The position numbers and the translations under genes were made by a program. The notes beneath the pieces were generated by a model that worked only from the letters and a program-made list of their open reading frames with translations, was not told the DNA's origin and searched no databases. From the NCBI RefSeq assembly GCF_020510705.1, contig NZ_CP075184.1, forward strand, positions 372,001 through 436,000: DNA of 64,000 nucleotides. The letters are read 5' to 3'. Position 1 is the stretch's first letter. Each line of letters begins with the position of its first letter. The stretch comes from Acidovorax radicis (lineage in GTDB: Bacteria > Pseudomonadota > Gammaproteobacteria > Burkholderiales > Burkholderiaceae_C). This document shows, piece by piece, positions 50,681 to 60,600 of this stretch.

Positions 50681-51241
50681 CTACGCGATGATGACCGGCG
50701 CATCGGGCAGTTCATTGCCCGTGGGTGAATCGGCCCTGCGCGGGAAGTGTTCGGCCAGACAGGCGGTCACTGCGTCCAGCGCCAGCGCCAAACCCGCTTC
50801 ATAGTTGCGCTTTTGAAAGTGGCCGGACATTTGCGCGACCACCGCGCGCCACTCGTCAGGGGATACGTGCTGCGCGAGGCCTCGATCTGCAACGATTTCG
50901 ATCGCATGCTCGGGCATCAAGAGATAGATGAGCACGCCGTTGTTGTGCGCGGTGTCCCACACGCGGTATTTACTGAAAAGCATGATGGCGCGCTCACGGG
51001 CGCTGGCATTGCGCCACAGATAGCTCCAGGGTAGACCCCCTTCGGTCACGATGCGGATCTGACCCGTATGCAAGTGTTCACTCGCAGTGACCCGCTCACC
51101 CAGGCGCTGTATGGCTTCTTGAGTCAGTGCGTTGTGTGGATGAATGTCGCTCCAGCGATGGCGCAGCAGGCGCCAAAAAGGGTTGATCACGGGGCCGATG
51201 GGGTTGATCACCGGTTGGTGCGGTTGGGTCGGTGTTTTCAT
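50681..51241 (-). CDS. TPM-domain protein (second of pair)
   Basis: 186 residues from ATG 51241, whose first base overlaps the stop of the upstream TPM gene (TAATG). Core TPM-fold features: ALTQEAIQRLGERVTASEHLHTGQIRIVTEG, RVWDTAHNNGVLIYLLMPEHAIEIVADRGL and FQKRNYEAGLALALDAV. No signal peptide in this copy; it looks cytoplasmic or membrane-associated. The family binds or buffers metals or phosphate and is often co-encoded with LemA; exact role unknown. Confidence 0.85.
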   Translation of the reverse strand: MKTPTQPHQPVINPIGPVINPFWRLLRHRWSDIHPHNALTQEAIQRLGERVTASEHLHTGQIRIVTEGGLPWSYLWRNASARERAIMLFSKYRVWDTAHNNGVLIYLLMPEHAIEIVADRGLAQHVSPDEWRAVVAQMSGHFQKRNYEAGLALALDAVTACLAEHFPRRADSPTGNELPDAPVIIA

Positions 51242-52143
51242 TACCAGTCTCCCGACGCGCCGCCGCCGCCAAAATTGCCACCACCGCCCGAGCTGAATCC
51301 GCCGCCACTGCTTCCGCCGCCACCACCCCATCCGCCGCCAAGGTCTCCGCCACCATGCAGCACAGGCCCCATGCGCCCCCCAAAAAACCAGGTGTACAGC
51401 AATGCCAGCACGCCAGCGCCGCCGGACAACAGCAGACTGGACGTCAGAAGAAAAGCCAGCACGCCCACGCCGCCGCCCATCAGCAGCCCGCCCAGCCCTG
51501 CGCCAAACAGGCGGCGTACCAGCGGCCCGGCCACCATCACGCCGAAGAAAAGGAAGATGGCAAGGTCGGTCCAGTCGAAACCGTTGCCGTGGCTACGGTC
51601 CCTGCCTCGCTCCGACGAGGTGGGGGTGGGCGGGGGGAGTGCTTCCCCCGCAATGCGGGCGCTCAGTTGTGTGGCTGCAGCGCTGAGCCCGCCGGCATAA
51701 TCGTTTTGCTGGAAGCGGGGCTTCATTGCGGTGTCGATGATCTGGGCCGCCGCAATATCGGGGATGGCGCCCTCCAGCGACTTGGCCACTTCGATGCGCA
51801 TCTTGCGATCTGCCTTGGCCACCACCACCAGCACGCCGTCGCCTACGTCAGCCCGGCCAATCTTCCATTGGTTGGCGACGCGGTTGGCATAGGCGGCAAT
51901 GTCCTCGGGGGCGGTGGTCTGCACCATCAGCACCACCACCTGAGAACCGTGTGTCTGCTCCAGCGTGCGTAACTGGGACTCCAGTGCTTGTGTGTCCGGC
52001 GCGTTGAGCGTGCCCGTCTGGTCCATGACGTGGGCCGTGAGTGTGGGCACGGCCTGCACCGCACCCCGAGCCACGGTCCACGGCAGCGCCATTGCTATAA
52101 ATAAAATAGCTGTTAGCGCATGCCGAATAAGCACTAGAGGCAT
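51241..52143 (-). CDS. TPM-domain membrane protein with Gly-rich tail
   Basis: 300 residues: signal peptide (MPLVLIRHALTAILFIAMALPW), periplasmic TPM domain (about 30-180: QTGTLNAPDTQALESQLRTLEQ, VGDGVLVVVAKADRKMRIEVAKSLEG in two blocks), one or two membrane segments, and a Gly/Ser-rich C-terminus ending GGGGASGDW, as in the YgcG family. The first 17 or so codons come from a dispersed repeat, so its signal peptide core is repeat-derived. Encoded after LemA and before a second TPM gene. Confidence 0.87.
   Translation of the reverse strand: MPLVLIRHALTAILFIAMALPWTVARGAVQAVPTLTAHVMDQTGTLNAPDTQALESQLRTLEQTHGSQVVVLMVQTTAPEDIAAYANRVANQWKIGRADVGDGVLVVVAKADRKMRIEVAKSLEGAIPDIAAAQIIDTAMKPRFQQNDYAGGLSAAATQLSARIAGEALPPPTPTSSERGRDRSHGNGFDWTDLAIFLFFGVMVAGPLVRRLFGAGLGGLLMGGGVGVLAFLLTSSLLLSGGAGVLALLYTWFFGGRMGPVLHGGGDLGGGWGGGGGSSGGGFSSGGGGNFGGGGASGDW
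52092..52141 (+). repeat. Dispersed ~50-bp repeat, copy 12, inside the TPM gene start
   Basis: TTGCTATAAATAAAATAGCT, GTTAGCGCATGCCGAATAAG, CACTAGAGGC. On the minus strand it encodes the first residues of the TPM protein (PLVLIRHALTAILFIAM). Confidence 0.82.
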
Positions 52144-52180
52144 ATTTCACCTTGAGCGTTCAGCCAAGCCGTGGCGTGCA

Positions 52181-52792
52181 TCAAGGCTTGGTCTTCGGTG
52201 CGGAGAAATCCACGGTGGGCGGGGTGGATATCTGGGCTTCGTTGGCGACCGCAAGGCTGGGCTTGGGCGCATAGCTGAACACCTTGGCGGTCAGGTTGGT
52301 GGGGAAGCTGCGCGCGAGCACGTTGTACGCCTGCACCGTCTCGATGTACCGATTGCGGGCCACGGTGATGCGGTTTTCGGTGCCTTCCAGCGTGACGCGC
52401 AGGTCACGAAACCCTTGGTTGGCCTGCAGCGTGGGGTAGCGCTCGGACACCACCATGAGGCGCGACAGTGCGCCCGACAATTCGCCCTGCGCGGCCTGGA
52501 ACTTGCTGAACGCCTCGGGGTTGTTCAGTGTCTCGGGCGTGACCTGGATAGAGGTGGCTTTGGCCCGTGCCTCGATCACTCGGGTCAGTGTGTCTTGCTC
52601 AAAACTCGCTTCACCTTTGACCGTGGCCACGATATTGGGCACCAGGTCGGCGCGCCGTTGGTACTGGTTGAGCACTTCGCTCCAGGCGGCCTTGGATTGC
52701 TCGTCCAAGCGCTGAAAGTCGTTGTATCCACACCCAGTCAGCGTGAGCGCGGCGATTAACAAGGTCAGGTATGCGAGAAAACGGTGGGTCAT
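52181..52792 (-). CDS. lemA: LemA family lipoprotein-like protein
   Basis: 203 residues. N-terminal MTHRFLAYLTLLIAALTLTGCGY has a lipobox with C21, though LemA proteins are also membrane-anchored. Core motifs: YNDFQRLDEQSKAAWSEVLNQYQRRADLVPNIV (first part), ALSRLMVVSERYPTLQANQGF and YNVLARSFPTNLTAKVFSY. Function unknown; frequently coupled to TPM proteins, as here. Confidence 0.9.
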   Translation of the reverse strand: MTHRFLAYLTLLIAALTLTGCGYNDFQRLDEQSKAAWSEVLNQYQRRADLVPNIVATVKGEASFEQDTLTRVIEARAKATSIQVTPETLNNPEAFSKFQAAQGELSGALSRLMVVSERYPTLQANQGFRDLRVTLEGTENRITVARNRYIETVQAYNVLARSFPTNLTAKVFSYAPKPSLAVANEAQISTPPTVDFSAPKTKP

Positions 52793-53001
52793 GGCTTGTC
52801 CGACGAAAGTAGGAATAGGCTGAATGTGCCAGAAACCAGGGCGTGCGGGAAACTGGTGGCGCTAAAGCGCAGGGCATTGGCGCCCACCACACCGCGAGTG
52901 GTGCTTGGGCACTGCACGCACAATAGGGCTGCAGCGGGCGCAAGGCGGCCCATTGCAGGCAACTTCCGCAATTTCCATTACGCCTCTATTTGCACACCAC
53001 C

Positions 53002-53817
53002 ATGCCCCGAGCCCGATCCAGCGCAGCCGCCCACGATGGTACATCCGACGACATCGAAGCGGCTTTTTACGAAGCGCTGCAGCGCGGAGATATCGAGCAG
53101 TTGATGTCGTGCTGGGCGCACGAGGACGACATCGTTTGTGTTCATCCCGGAGGGCCCCGTCTGATGGGGGCTCAGGCCATCCGCTCGGCGTTTGAGGCCA
53201 TGTTCTCACAGGGAACCGTGCGCGCGCGGCCCGTGCAGGTGCGCCGTGTGGTGGCTTTGGCAAGCGCCGTGCACAGCGTGGTGGAGCAGGTGGAGGTGAT
53301 GCTGCCCGATGGCTTGCACCAAGCCGTGGTGCTGACCACCAACGTCTATCACAAGACCCCCGAGGGATGGCGTATGGTGGCGCACCATGCGAGCCCGGGC
53401 AGCGGCCGGTGCTCCATTGAGCTGTGGAGCAACGATGTTCAAGCGTTTTTGCAACTGCGCCTAATCAAGGCAATCGCTAGTAGCTATGAAATATGTAGCG
53501 CCGTTCTGGCTGCCTGGGGGACAGCTTCAAACTATCTGGCCCGCGCTGTATTCGCGTCGCGTTGTGGGCCCGCAGCCCCTTTACCGGCGCGAGCGCTGGG
53601 AAACGCCCGACGGCGATTTTGTCGATGTGGATTTTTTGAGGAGCGAACACGACACCGCCGTGGCAACGGCCGCCCGCAGTGCACCGCCCCCTTTGCTGGT
53701 GGTCTTCCATGGCCTGGAGGGCTCGTCGCGCAGCCACTACGGGCAAGCCTTCGCGGGGCTGGCGCGCGAACGCGGCTGGGCGTGTGTGTTGCCGCACTTT
53801 CGGGGTTGCAGTGGTGA
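53002..53817 (+). CDS. NTF2/SnoaL-like protein with read-through into the next gene's frame
   Basis: Open frame of 271 codons from ATG 53002 (MPRARSSAAAHDG); a TTG four codons upstream is also possible. The conserved part is residues 16-134: DDIEAAFYEALQRGDIEQLMSCWAHEDDIV... and VYHKTPEGWRMVAHHASPG, an NTF2-like cone fold of unknown ligand. Beyond about residue 150 the frame passes through a degenerate repeat and then 332 bases of the next gene in a different frame. The last 110 residues are therefore probably not functional and the original stop seems lost. Confidence 0.65.
   Translation: MPRARSSAAAHDGTSDDIEAAFYEALQRGDIEQLMSCWAHEDDIVCVHPGGPRLMGAQAIRSAFEAMFSQGTVRARPVQVRRVVALASAVHSVVEQVEVMLPDGLHQAVVLTTNVYHKTPEGWRMVAHHASPGSGRCSIELWSNDVQAFLQLRLIKAIASSYEICSAVLAAWGTASNYLARAVFASRCGPAAPLPARALGNARRRFCRCGFFEERTRHRRGNGRPQCTAPFAGGLPWPGGLVAQPLRASLRGAGARTRLGVCVAALSGLQW
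53462..53499 (-). repeat. Dispersed repeat, degenerate copy 13
   Basis: Carries CTAATCAAGGCAATCGCTAG then TAGCTATGAAATATGTAGC, resembling the half TCAAGCGCTnnTAGCTATnAAATnnGTAGC of the family in reverse. The ATG of the next gene lies in it at 53486. Confidence 0.5.
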
Positions 53818-54523
53818 GATCAACCGCGCGCCACGTGCCTATCACTCAGGCGACCACGCCGAAATCGGATGGGTATTGCAGCGTCTGCGCGCCGCCCACC
53901 GGGGCCCGCTGTTCGCGGTCGGTGTATCGCTGGGGGGCAACGTGCTGCTGCGCTGGGCTGCGGAAGTGGGCACTGACGCAGCAATCAGCGTCGATGCCGT
54001 TGCTGCGGTCTGCGCACCCACGGATCTGGCTGCAGGGGCGCGCGCGATCGGGCGCGGCTTCAACCGGCACCTCTATACGCGCATGTTCATGAAGACGCTG
54101 GTGCCCAAAGCCCTGGACAAGCTGGCCCAGTACCCAGGGCTGTTTGATCGCCAGGCATTGCTGCGGGCGCGTGACCTGTATGACTTCGACAATGTGTTCA
54201 CGGCCCCATTGCATGGCTTCAAGAACACCGAGGATTACTGGCAACGTGCGTCGGCCAAACCTCTGCTCGCTCACATCCGCATTCCCGCGCTGGTGCTCAA
54301 CGCAGGCAACGACCCATTTGTGCCGGCCGCGAGCTTGCCCCGTGCAGGCGAAGTCGGCCCGTTTGTCACGCTCTGGCAGCCACCGCAGGGCGGGCATGTG
54401 GGATTTCCCCAAGGGAGTAGACCTCCGGGAGATGTACGGGCCATGCCCGCCGCTGTGACGGAGTGGCTGGCCGCACACGGGGCGATGCCACGGCGCGAGA
54501 AGGCACAATCTGCGCATGGATGA
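53486..54523 (+). CDS. YheT-type alpha/beta hydrolase
   Basis: 345 residues. APFWLPGGQLQTIWPALYSRR at the start, VFHGLEGSSRSHYGQAFAGLARERGW, FRGCSGEINRAPRAYHSGD and nucleophile elbow GVSLGG (S148) identify the YheT/UPF0017 hydrolase group. His in PQGGHVGF completes the triad. Physiological substrate unknown. The start codon lies in a degenerate repeat, and the next gene overlaps its end by eight bases. Confidence 0.9.
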   Translation: MKYVAPFWLPGGQLQTIWPALYSRRVVGPQPLYRRERWETPDGDFVDVDFLRSEHDTAVATAARSAPPPLLVVFHGLEGSSRSHYGQAFAGLARERGWACVLPHFRGCSGEINRAPRAYHSGDHAEIGWVLQRLRAAHRGPLFAVGVSLGGNVLLRWAAEVGTDAAISVDAVAAVCAPTDLAAGARAIGRGFNRHLYTRMFMKTLVPKALDKLAQYPGLFDRQALLRARDLYDFDNVFTAPLHGFKNTEDYWQRASAKPLLAHIRIPALVLNAGNDPFVPAASLPRAGEVGPFVTLWQPPQGGHVGFPQGSRPPGDVRAMPAAVTEWLAAHGAMPRREKAQSAHG

Positions 54524-55088
54524 CATCGTCAAACAGGCGCTGGCCAAGTGGCCCAATGTGCCCGATTGTTATGGCTGGTTGGGCCTGGACGCCCGGGGGC
54601 GTTGGTACCTGCGCGATGACGCGACCCAGGCCGTGGGCGGGTTCGCGCACAGCCGGGGGGCATTGCTACAGCACGACAAGCTCATTGCGTTCATCGAACG
54701 CAATTACGAGGCCGACGCGCGGGGGCAGTGGTTTTTTCAAAACGGCCCCCAACGGGTGTACGTGGAGCTGGAGATCACGCCCTGGATATGGCGCGTGCAG
54801 GCCACGGATTTTGCAGTGACAAGCCATACGGGACGCAAAGCCGTGGTGCATGAGTGCCTGGTGGACGCGCAGGGCCTAGTCTATCTGGGCACTGACATTG
54901 GACTCGGCCTGGTGCATACCCAAGACGTGGGGCTCGTCGCGCAGGCGTTGGAGGCGGGCCAGTGGATCGCGCGGGACGTGACGGCAGCAAGCCTCCCGGC
55001 GACCTATGGCTATGTCTTGCGCCCCCAGGCGGCATCTGCAGCGGTTAGCGATGGACCACCAGATAGCCTGGGCTCGGCGGCCGCATAA
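54516..55088 (+). CDS. Conserved hypothetical protein (DUF of beta-proteobacteria)
   Basis: 190 residues. MDDIVKQALAKWPNVPDCYGWLGLDARGRWYLRDD and WFFQNGPQRVYVELEITPWIWR (given in part) recall a conserved family of unknown function widespread in Burkholderiales; I do not recall its DUF number with certainty. Rich in aromatic residues and beta strands, no signal peptide or membrane segment. Translationally coupled to the YheT-type hydrolase by an 8-base overlap. Confidence 0.78.
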   Translation: MDDIVKQALAKWPNVPDCYGWLGLDARGRWYLRDDATQAVGGFAHSRGALLQHDKLIAFIERNYEADARGQWFFQNGPQRVYVELEITPWIWRVQATDFAVTSHTGRKAVVHECLVDAQGLVYLGTDIGLGLVHTQDVGLVAQALEAGQWIARDVTAASLPATYGYVLRPQAASAAVSDGPPDSLGSAAA

Positions 55089-55129
55089 GCAGGATCATCC
55101 TGCCGGCGGAGTGTGTGGTTTGCACCCAT

Positions 55130-55159
55130 AAAAAAACCGGCCTTCGAGGCCGGTTTTTT
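55130..55159. terminator. Bidirectional intrinsic terminator
   Basis: AAAAAACCGGCC/GGCCGGTTTTTT, a 12-bp stem with a TTCGA loop and both A- and T-runs. It sits between the convergent hypothetical and cytochrome c genes. Confidence 0.9.
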
Positions 55160-55207
55160 GGGGGGCACCCCGGGCATTGCGCCCAGGCCTGCGCGAGGGC
55201 GGGGCGG

Positions 55208-56071
55208 TTATTTCGCGGCTGCCGCCATGAATTCGACTGCTGCCCGCAGGTCAGCATCCGATGCCTGTGAGCCACCACGTGGTGGCATGGCACCCTTGCC
55301 CTTGGCGGCGTTGCTGTACAGAGCCTCCAGCCCTGCGGCCAACCGAGGCGCCCACGCTGCCTTGTCACCCAGCTTGGGAGCGCCAGCAACACCTGCTGCG
55401 TGGCACACCTGGCACGTCTGTTTGTACAGTGCCTCGCCTGCACCCGCTCCACCCGCTGCCGGAGCGGCGGCAACCGCTGGTGCGGCTTCAGCAGCCGCTG
55501 CAGCTACGGGCTGTTCGGCAGCGGGGGCTGGGGCCGCAGATGCTGGCGCGGAGGAACCGTCGGCAGCAGGCGCAGCGCCTGCGGCGGGCTCCGCAAACTT
55601 GGCACCCGCTGCATTGGCCATGTAGACCACCGCGCGGGCAATTTCGGTGTCGTTGAAGTCGCCGCCGCCTTGGGGTGCCATGGCGCCCTTGCCGGTCAGG
55701 GCCGAATGCACCAGAGCTTCCAGGCCCGTTTTGATACGGGCAGACCAGGCGGCCGCATCACCAAACTTGGGAGAACCCGCAGCGCCGGTGGCGTGACACG
55801 CCGAACACTGTCCCTTGAACACGTCTTCGCCGCTGCGCAGAGGCCGATTGGCGTCACGGACTTCGACCATGCCAATCTTCTGAATGCGCTCTGCAATGGC
55901 TTTCTCGGGGTTGGCAGCACCCGCTGCAGGCTTGTCGGCCGAAGTGACGTACAGGACCAAGCCAATGATGGCAAAGATCGGGATCACAAACGAGAAAATT
56001 ACCGCGATCAGCAACTGCTTTGGGTTTTTGATCGGGCCGGTATGGGCTTCTTCGTGGTGGTTGTCGCTCAT
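55208..56071 (-). CDS. Membrane-anchored di-domain cytochrome c
   Basis: 287 residues from ATG 56071 (MSDNHHEEAHTGPIKNPKQ). One N-terminal membrane segment (LLIAVIFSFVIPIFAIIGLVLYV), then two class I c domains with haem sites CSACH (89-93) and CQVCH (220-224), joined by an Ala/Pro-rich linker of about 50 residues. Each domain ends in a GKGAM-x-P-x-GG methionine loop. It resembles c5-type cytochromes that hand electrons to terminal oxidases. Periplasmic face of the inner membrane. Confidence 0.9.
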   Translation of the reverse strand: MSDNHHEEAHTGPIKNPKQLLIAVIFSFVIPIFAIIGLVLYVTSADKPAAGAANPEKAIAERIQKIGMVEVRDANRPLRSGEDVFKGQCSACHATGAAGSPKFGDAAAWSARIKTGLEALVHSALTGKGAMAPQGGGDFNDTEIARAVVYMANAAGAKFAEPAAGAAPAADGSSAPASAAPAPAAEQPVAAAAAEAAPAVAAAPAAGGAGAGEALYKQTCQVCHAAGVAGAPKLGDKAAWAPRLAAGLEALYSNAAKGKGAMPPRGGSQASDADLRAAVEFMAAAAK

Positions 56072-56227
56072 GACGTCCTCTGGTGTATCGGGGGCTTTGA
56101 TGTAATCAACCCTAAAGTATATCTGCCGGGCTGGCCCGCCCCGCTGAATCAGCGGCGCAGGCCACACCCAAGAAGGCGAGGCGCCGCAGAAGCCGCGCGC
56201 GAAGCGCGTGGCCTGCGGGCTCGTTCC

Positions 56228-57649
56228 TCAGGACGGCTGCCTGGTGTCCGTTTCTGGGGCGCCTCCGCCCAGCGCCTTGTACAACAACACCTGGTTTTGC
56301 AGTTGCGCCAGTCGCACCTGCACCACCGCCTGTTGGGTCGTGAACAGTGAGCGCTGCGCGTCCAGCAGATCCAGGTAGCTCGCCACGCCATTGCGATAAC
56401 GCAGGTCGGCCAGCTTCAGCCGGGCTGCTTCGGACTGCGCCTGCTGCTGCTGCGCTTGCGCCTGCGCTTCGAGGGTGGCTTGGCCCGTGAGGGCGTCGGA
56501 CACTTCCCGGAATGCCGTTTGAATGGCCTTTTCGTACTGCGCAACGGCAATGCCCCGCCCGGCTTTCGATATGTCCAGGTTGGCCTGGTTGCGACCCGCA
56601 TCGAATAGCGGCAACAACAAGGATGGCGCCACGGTGAATCCCCATGAACCGCTTTTGAACAGCCCCGACAATTCACCGCTGGCGGTGCCAGCCTGGGTCG
56701 TCAGGGAGATCCGTGGGAAGAACGCTGCCCTGGCCGCGCCGATGCTGGCGTTGGCCGCGATCAGTTGCTGCTCGGCCTGCCGAATGTCGGGGCGCCGCGT
56801 GAGCAGTTCGGACGGCAAACCCGCGGGCAACGGTGTCATGGTTGGGGCATCGGCCAGCTTGCTGCCCGTTACGCTGCTGCGTACATCGTCGGGCAAGGCC
56901 TGGCCCAGCAGCAGCACCAGCGCGTTTTCATCAAGGGCGCGTTGGCGTTGCTGTTGTGCAAGTGTGGCCCGGGCCGCCTGCGTGAGTGATTCCGCCTGGC
57001 GGTAGTCCAGCTCCGATGCCACGCCAGCGTCCAGGCGCATTTTGGTCAGGCGCACCGATTCGTCGCGGGATGCAAGGGTCTGGCGCGAAAGGTCGAGCAG
57101 TTCTTCGTCGGCAAGCAATGTCAGCCAGCCGTTGGCTACAGCCGCCACGAGGCTGACCTGTGCACCGTTGCGGCCCTCTTCGGTGGCAAGGTATTGGGCC
57201 AGTGCCTGTTCCTTGAGGCTGGCGATCCGGCCAAAAAAATCAATTTCCCAGGCCGAAATGGCCAACCCGACGGCGAACGAATTGGTCTGTGTGCCCGTTC
57301 CTGTTGCGGGTGCGCGGCTGGCGCTGGCGGCGAGGCCCACACCGGGGTATAGATCTGCACGCCGCACCTGGTAGGTCGCGCGAGCCTGTTCGATGTTCAG
57401 CACTGCAATACGCAAGTCGCGGTTGTTTTCGAGCGCCGTCTCTATCAACCGGCGCAACCGTGGATCCGCAAAATAGTCCTGCCAGGGGGCGGTGCTGGCC
57501 GCCCCTGGTTCGGCTTGCGGGGAGCTTGCTGACGGAAACGCGTAGTTCGCAGGCACGGGCGCCACGGGGCGTTCGTAGGTGGGAATGAGCGAGCAGCCAG
57601 CCAGCAGCGCGGCGGCTGCCAGAGCGATAGGGGTGCTGCGTTTAATCAT
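56228..57649 (-). CDS. RND efflux outer membrane lipoprotein (NodT/OprM family)
   Basis: 473 residues. Lipobox LLAGC (C19), then [20 protein letters not shown] typical of OprM-like channels, and conserved [31 protein letters not shown] in the middle. Forms the trimeric outer membrane and periplasmic tunnel. Third gene of the pump operon; its start overlaps the end of the RND gene by eight bases. Confidence 0.93.
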   Translation of the reverse strand: MIKRSTPIALAAAALLAGCSLIPTYERPVAPVPANYAFPSASSPQAEPGAASTAPWQDYFADPRLRRLIETALENNRDLRIAVLNIEQARATYQVRRADLYPGVGLAASASRAPATGTGTQTNSFAVGLAISAWEIDFFGRIASLKEQALAQYLATEEGRNGAQVSLVAAVANGWLTLLADEELLDLSRQTLASRDESVRLTKMRLDAGVASELDYRQAESLTQAARATLAQQQRQRALDENALVLLLGQALPDDVRSSVTGSKLADAPTMTPLPAGLPSELLTRRPDIRQAEQQLIAANASIGAARAAFFPRISLTTQAGTASGELSGLFKSGSWGFTVAPSLLLPLFDAGRNQANLDISKAGRGIAVAQYEKAIQTAFREVSDALTGQATLEAQAQAQQQQAQSEAARLKLADLRYRNGVASYLDLLDAQRSLFTTQQAVVQVRLAQLQNQVLLYKALGGGAPETDTRQPS

Positions 57650-60600
57650 GGTTTCCTACTCCTGCTTCTTCTGCATGGCGGCGGTTCATTTCCTGTTGCC
57701 GAGCGCTACCTTTGAACAGGCCACGAACCACGACGAAGAACACGGGGACGAAAAACACGGCGAGTGCCGTGCCGGTGAGCATGCCGCCCAACACGCCAGT
57801 GCCGATGGCGCGCTGGCTGGCAGAGCCTGCACCCGAGGCAATTGCCAGCGGGAGCACGCCCAGGCCGAAGGCCATCGACGTCATGACGATCGGGCGGAAT
57901 CGCAGGTGAGCCGCAGCCAGTGCAGATTCGACCACGCCCTTGCCCTGGGCCTGCAGGTCCTTGGCGAACTCGATGATCAAAATGGCGTTTTTCGCAGACA
58001 GGCCGATGATGGTGATCAGTCCGACCTGGAAGTACACATCGTTCGCGTAGCCGCGTAACAAGGTGGCAAGCAAGACACCCAGCACACCAAGCGGCACCAC
58101 CAGAATGACGGCAAGCGGAATCGACCAGCTCTCGTATAGAGCCGCCAGACACAGGAACACCGCCAAAATAGCGAAGCTGTAAAGGATCAGCGATTGGGAG
58201 CCTGCAAGCTTTTCCTCGCGCGATTGACCGGTCCACTCAAAGCCAAAGCCTGCGGGCAACTGAGCTGCCAGTTTTTCCATCTCAGCCATGGCTGCTCCTG
58301 TGCTGTAGCCAGCGGCGGGAGACCCTGAGATGCGCATGGCGGGGTAGCCGTTGTAGCGAGCCGTCTGTTGCGCCCCCTTCACCCACCGTGTGGTGGCAAA
58401 TGCCGACAACGGCACCGGCTTGCCGAGACTGTTGGTGGCATTAATGCTCAGCAGATCGTCAGGCTGCATGCGGGCGGGCGCATCTGCTTGCACCACAACG
58501 CGTTGCAGACGACCTTGGTTCGGGAAGTCGTTGACGTAGCTGGAGCCTAGTGACGTTGAGAGTGCGGCGTTGATGGCGTCAAACGGCACCCCCAGCGCAT
58601 TGGCCTTGTCGCGGTCAATGTCGATTTGCAGCTGTGGAGCGTCTTCCAGTCCGTCAGGACGAACCTGGGTCAGTACCTTGCTTTGCGATGCCATTCCCAA
58701 TAATTGGTTGCGCGCATTCACGAGTGCTGTGTGGCCTGCGCCGCCCCGGTCTTGCAGGCGGAAGGTGAAGCCGCTGGCATTGCCCAGTTCTGGAATAGGC
58801 GGAGGGCTCAACGGGAAAATAAACGCATCGCGAATGCCTGACAAAGCGCCAAATGCGCGGCCCGCCAGGTCTTGTGCTGACTGGCCTTTGCCGTGGCGTT
58901 CTGACCAGTCTTTTAAGGTCACGAATGCCAGTGCGGCGTTTTGCCCCTGGCCGGAGAAACTGAACCCCACCACGCCGACCATGCTCTGGACTTCGGGCTG
59001 TTTGAGAATGAAGTCTTCCACCTGCTCCATGACCGCCAGAGTGCGTTGCTGTGTAGCTCCTGGGGGCAATTGCACATTGACGATGATGTTGCCCTGGTCT
59101 TCGCCGGGAAGGAACGATGTGGGCAGTCGCATGTAGACGACGGCCACGGCGCCGACAATGGCAACGTAGATGATCAGGTAGCGGGCTGCGCGCTTGAGCA
59201 TGCGCGCCACCATGCTTTCATAGCCCTTGGCGGTGCGTGCAAATCGGCGATTGAACCAGCCGAAGAAGCCGCCTTTTTCGTGGTGATGGCCCGCTTCGAC
59301 GGGTTTGAGAAGCGTCGCGCACAGCGCGGGGGTCAGCGATAGCGCCATGAATGCGGAGAATCCGATGGAGGCAACCATCACGGCCGAGAACTGGCGATAG
59401 ATGTTGCCGGTCGAACCCGCAAAAAATGCCAGCGGTACAAACACCGAGATCAGCACCACCGTCACACCAATGATGGCGCCGGAGATCTGGCGCATGGCTT
59501 TGCGCGTGGCTTCGAGCGGAGAGAGACCTTCCTCGCTCATGATGCGCTCAACGTTTTCCACCACCACAATGGCGTCGTCCACCACGATGCCGATCACCAG
59601 AACCATGCCGAACATGGTGAGCACGTTGATGGACAAACCGAGTGCCAGCAGCGTGGCGAAGGTGCCCAGCAAGGCGATGGGGACAACAATGGTCGGAATG
59701 ATGGTGTACCGCCAGTTCTGCAAGAACAGGAACATCACCAGAAATACCAGGGCCACGGCCTCCAGGAGCGTCTCTGCCACTTGCCGGATGGAGATGCTCA
59801 CGAAGCGGGAACTGTCGTAGGGAATGCTCCAGCTCATGCCTTCAGGGAAGTAGCGGGAGAGCTCATCCATCCGTGTCCGCACAGCCTTGGCCGCCTCCAG
59901 GGCGTTGCCACTTGGCGAAAGTTGCACGCCGATACCGACAGCAGGTTTTCCGTTGAGACGCGCCAGGGTGGCATAGGCTTGGCCACCCAGCTCTACCCGC
60001 GCAACGTCTTTGATGCGCACCGTGGAGCCGTCATTGTTAGCGCGTAGCACGACGTTGCCAAACTGCTCGACCGTGGAAAGTTGCCCATTCACGACCACCG
60101 TGGCTGCAATCCCTTGGCCAGCGATGTTTGGCAGGTCACCGATGGTGCCGCTGGCAACCTGCGCGTTCTGCGCGCGGATAGCTGCCGTGATTTCGGCTGC
60201 AGAGATGTTGAAACTCACCATCTTTGCCGGGTCGATCCAGATGCGCATGGCGCGCTCCGTGCCGAACAGTTGCGCCTGTCCGATGCCGGGGATGCGCTGC
60301 AGCTCTGGAACAACGTTGCGGGATGCGTAGTCGCCCAGCGCGACCGGATCAGTGGTCGGGTTGGTCGAAGAAAGCATCGTGAACAGCAAGAAGTTGGAGC
60401 GCGATTTGTCCACTCGCACACCTTGTTGTGTGACCGCCGACGGCAGCCTCGGTGTGGCACGGGACAAACGGTTCTGTACGTCCACCTGCGCCAGATCAGC
60501 GTTCGTTCCGGTCTGGAAACTCAGCGTGATGCTGCCCGATCCGTCTGCCTGCGCCACGGACTCCATGTAGATCAGGCCGGGCGAACCGTTCATTTCGCGC

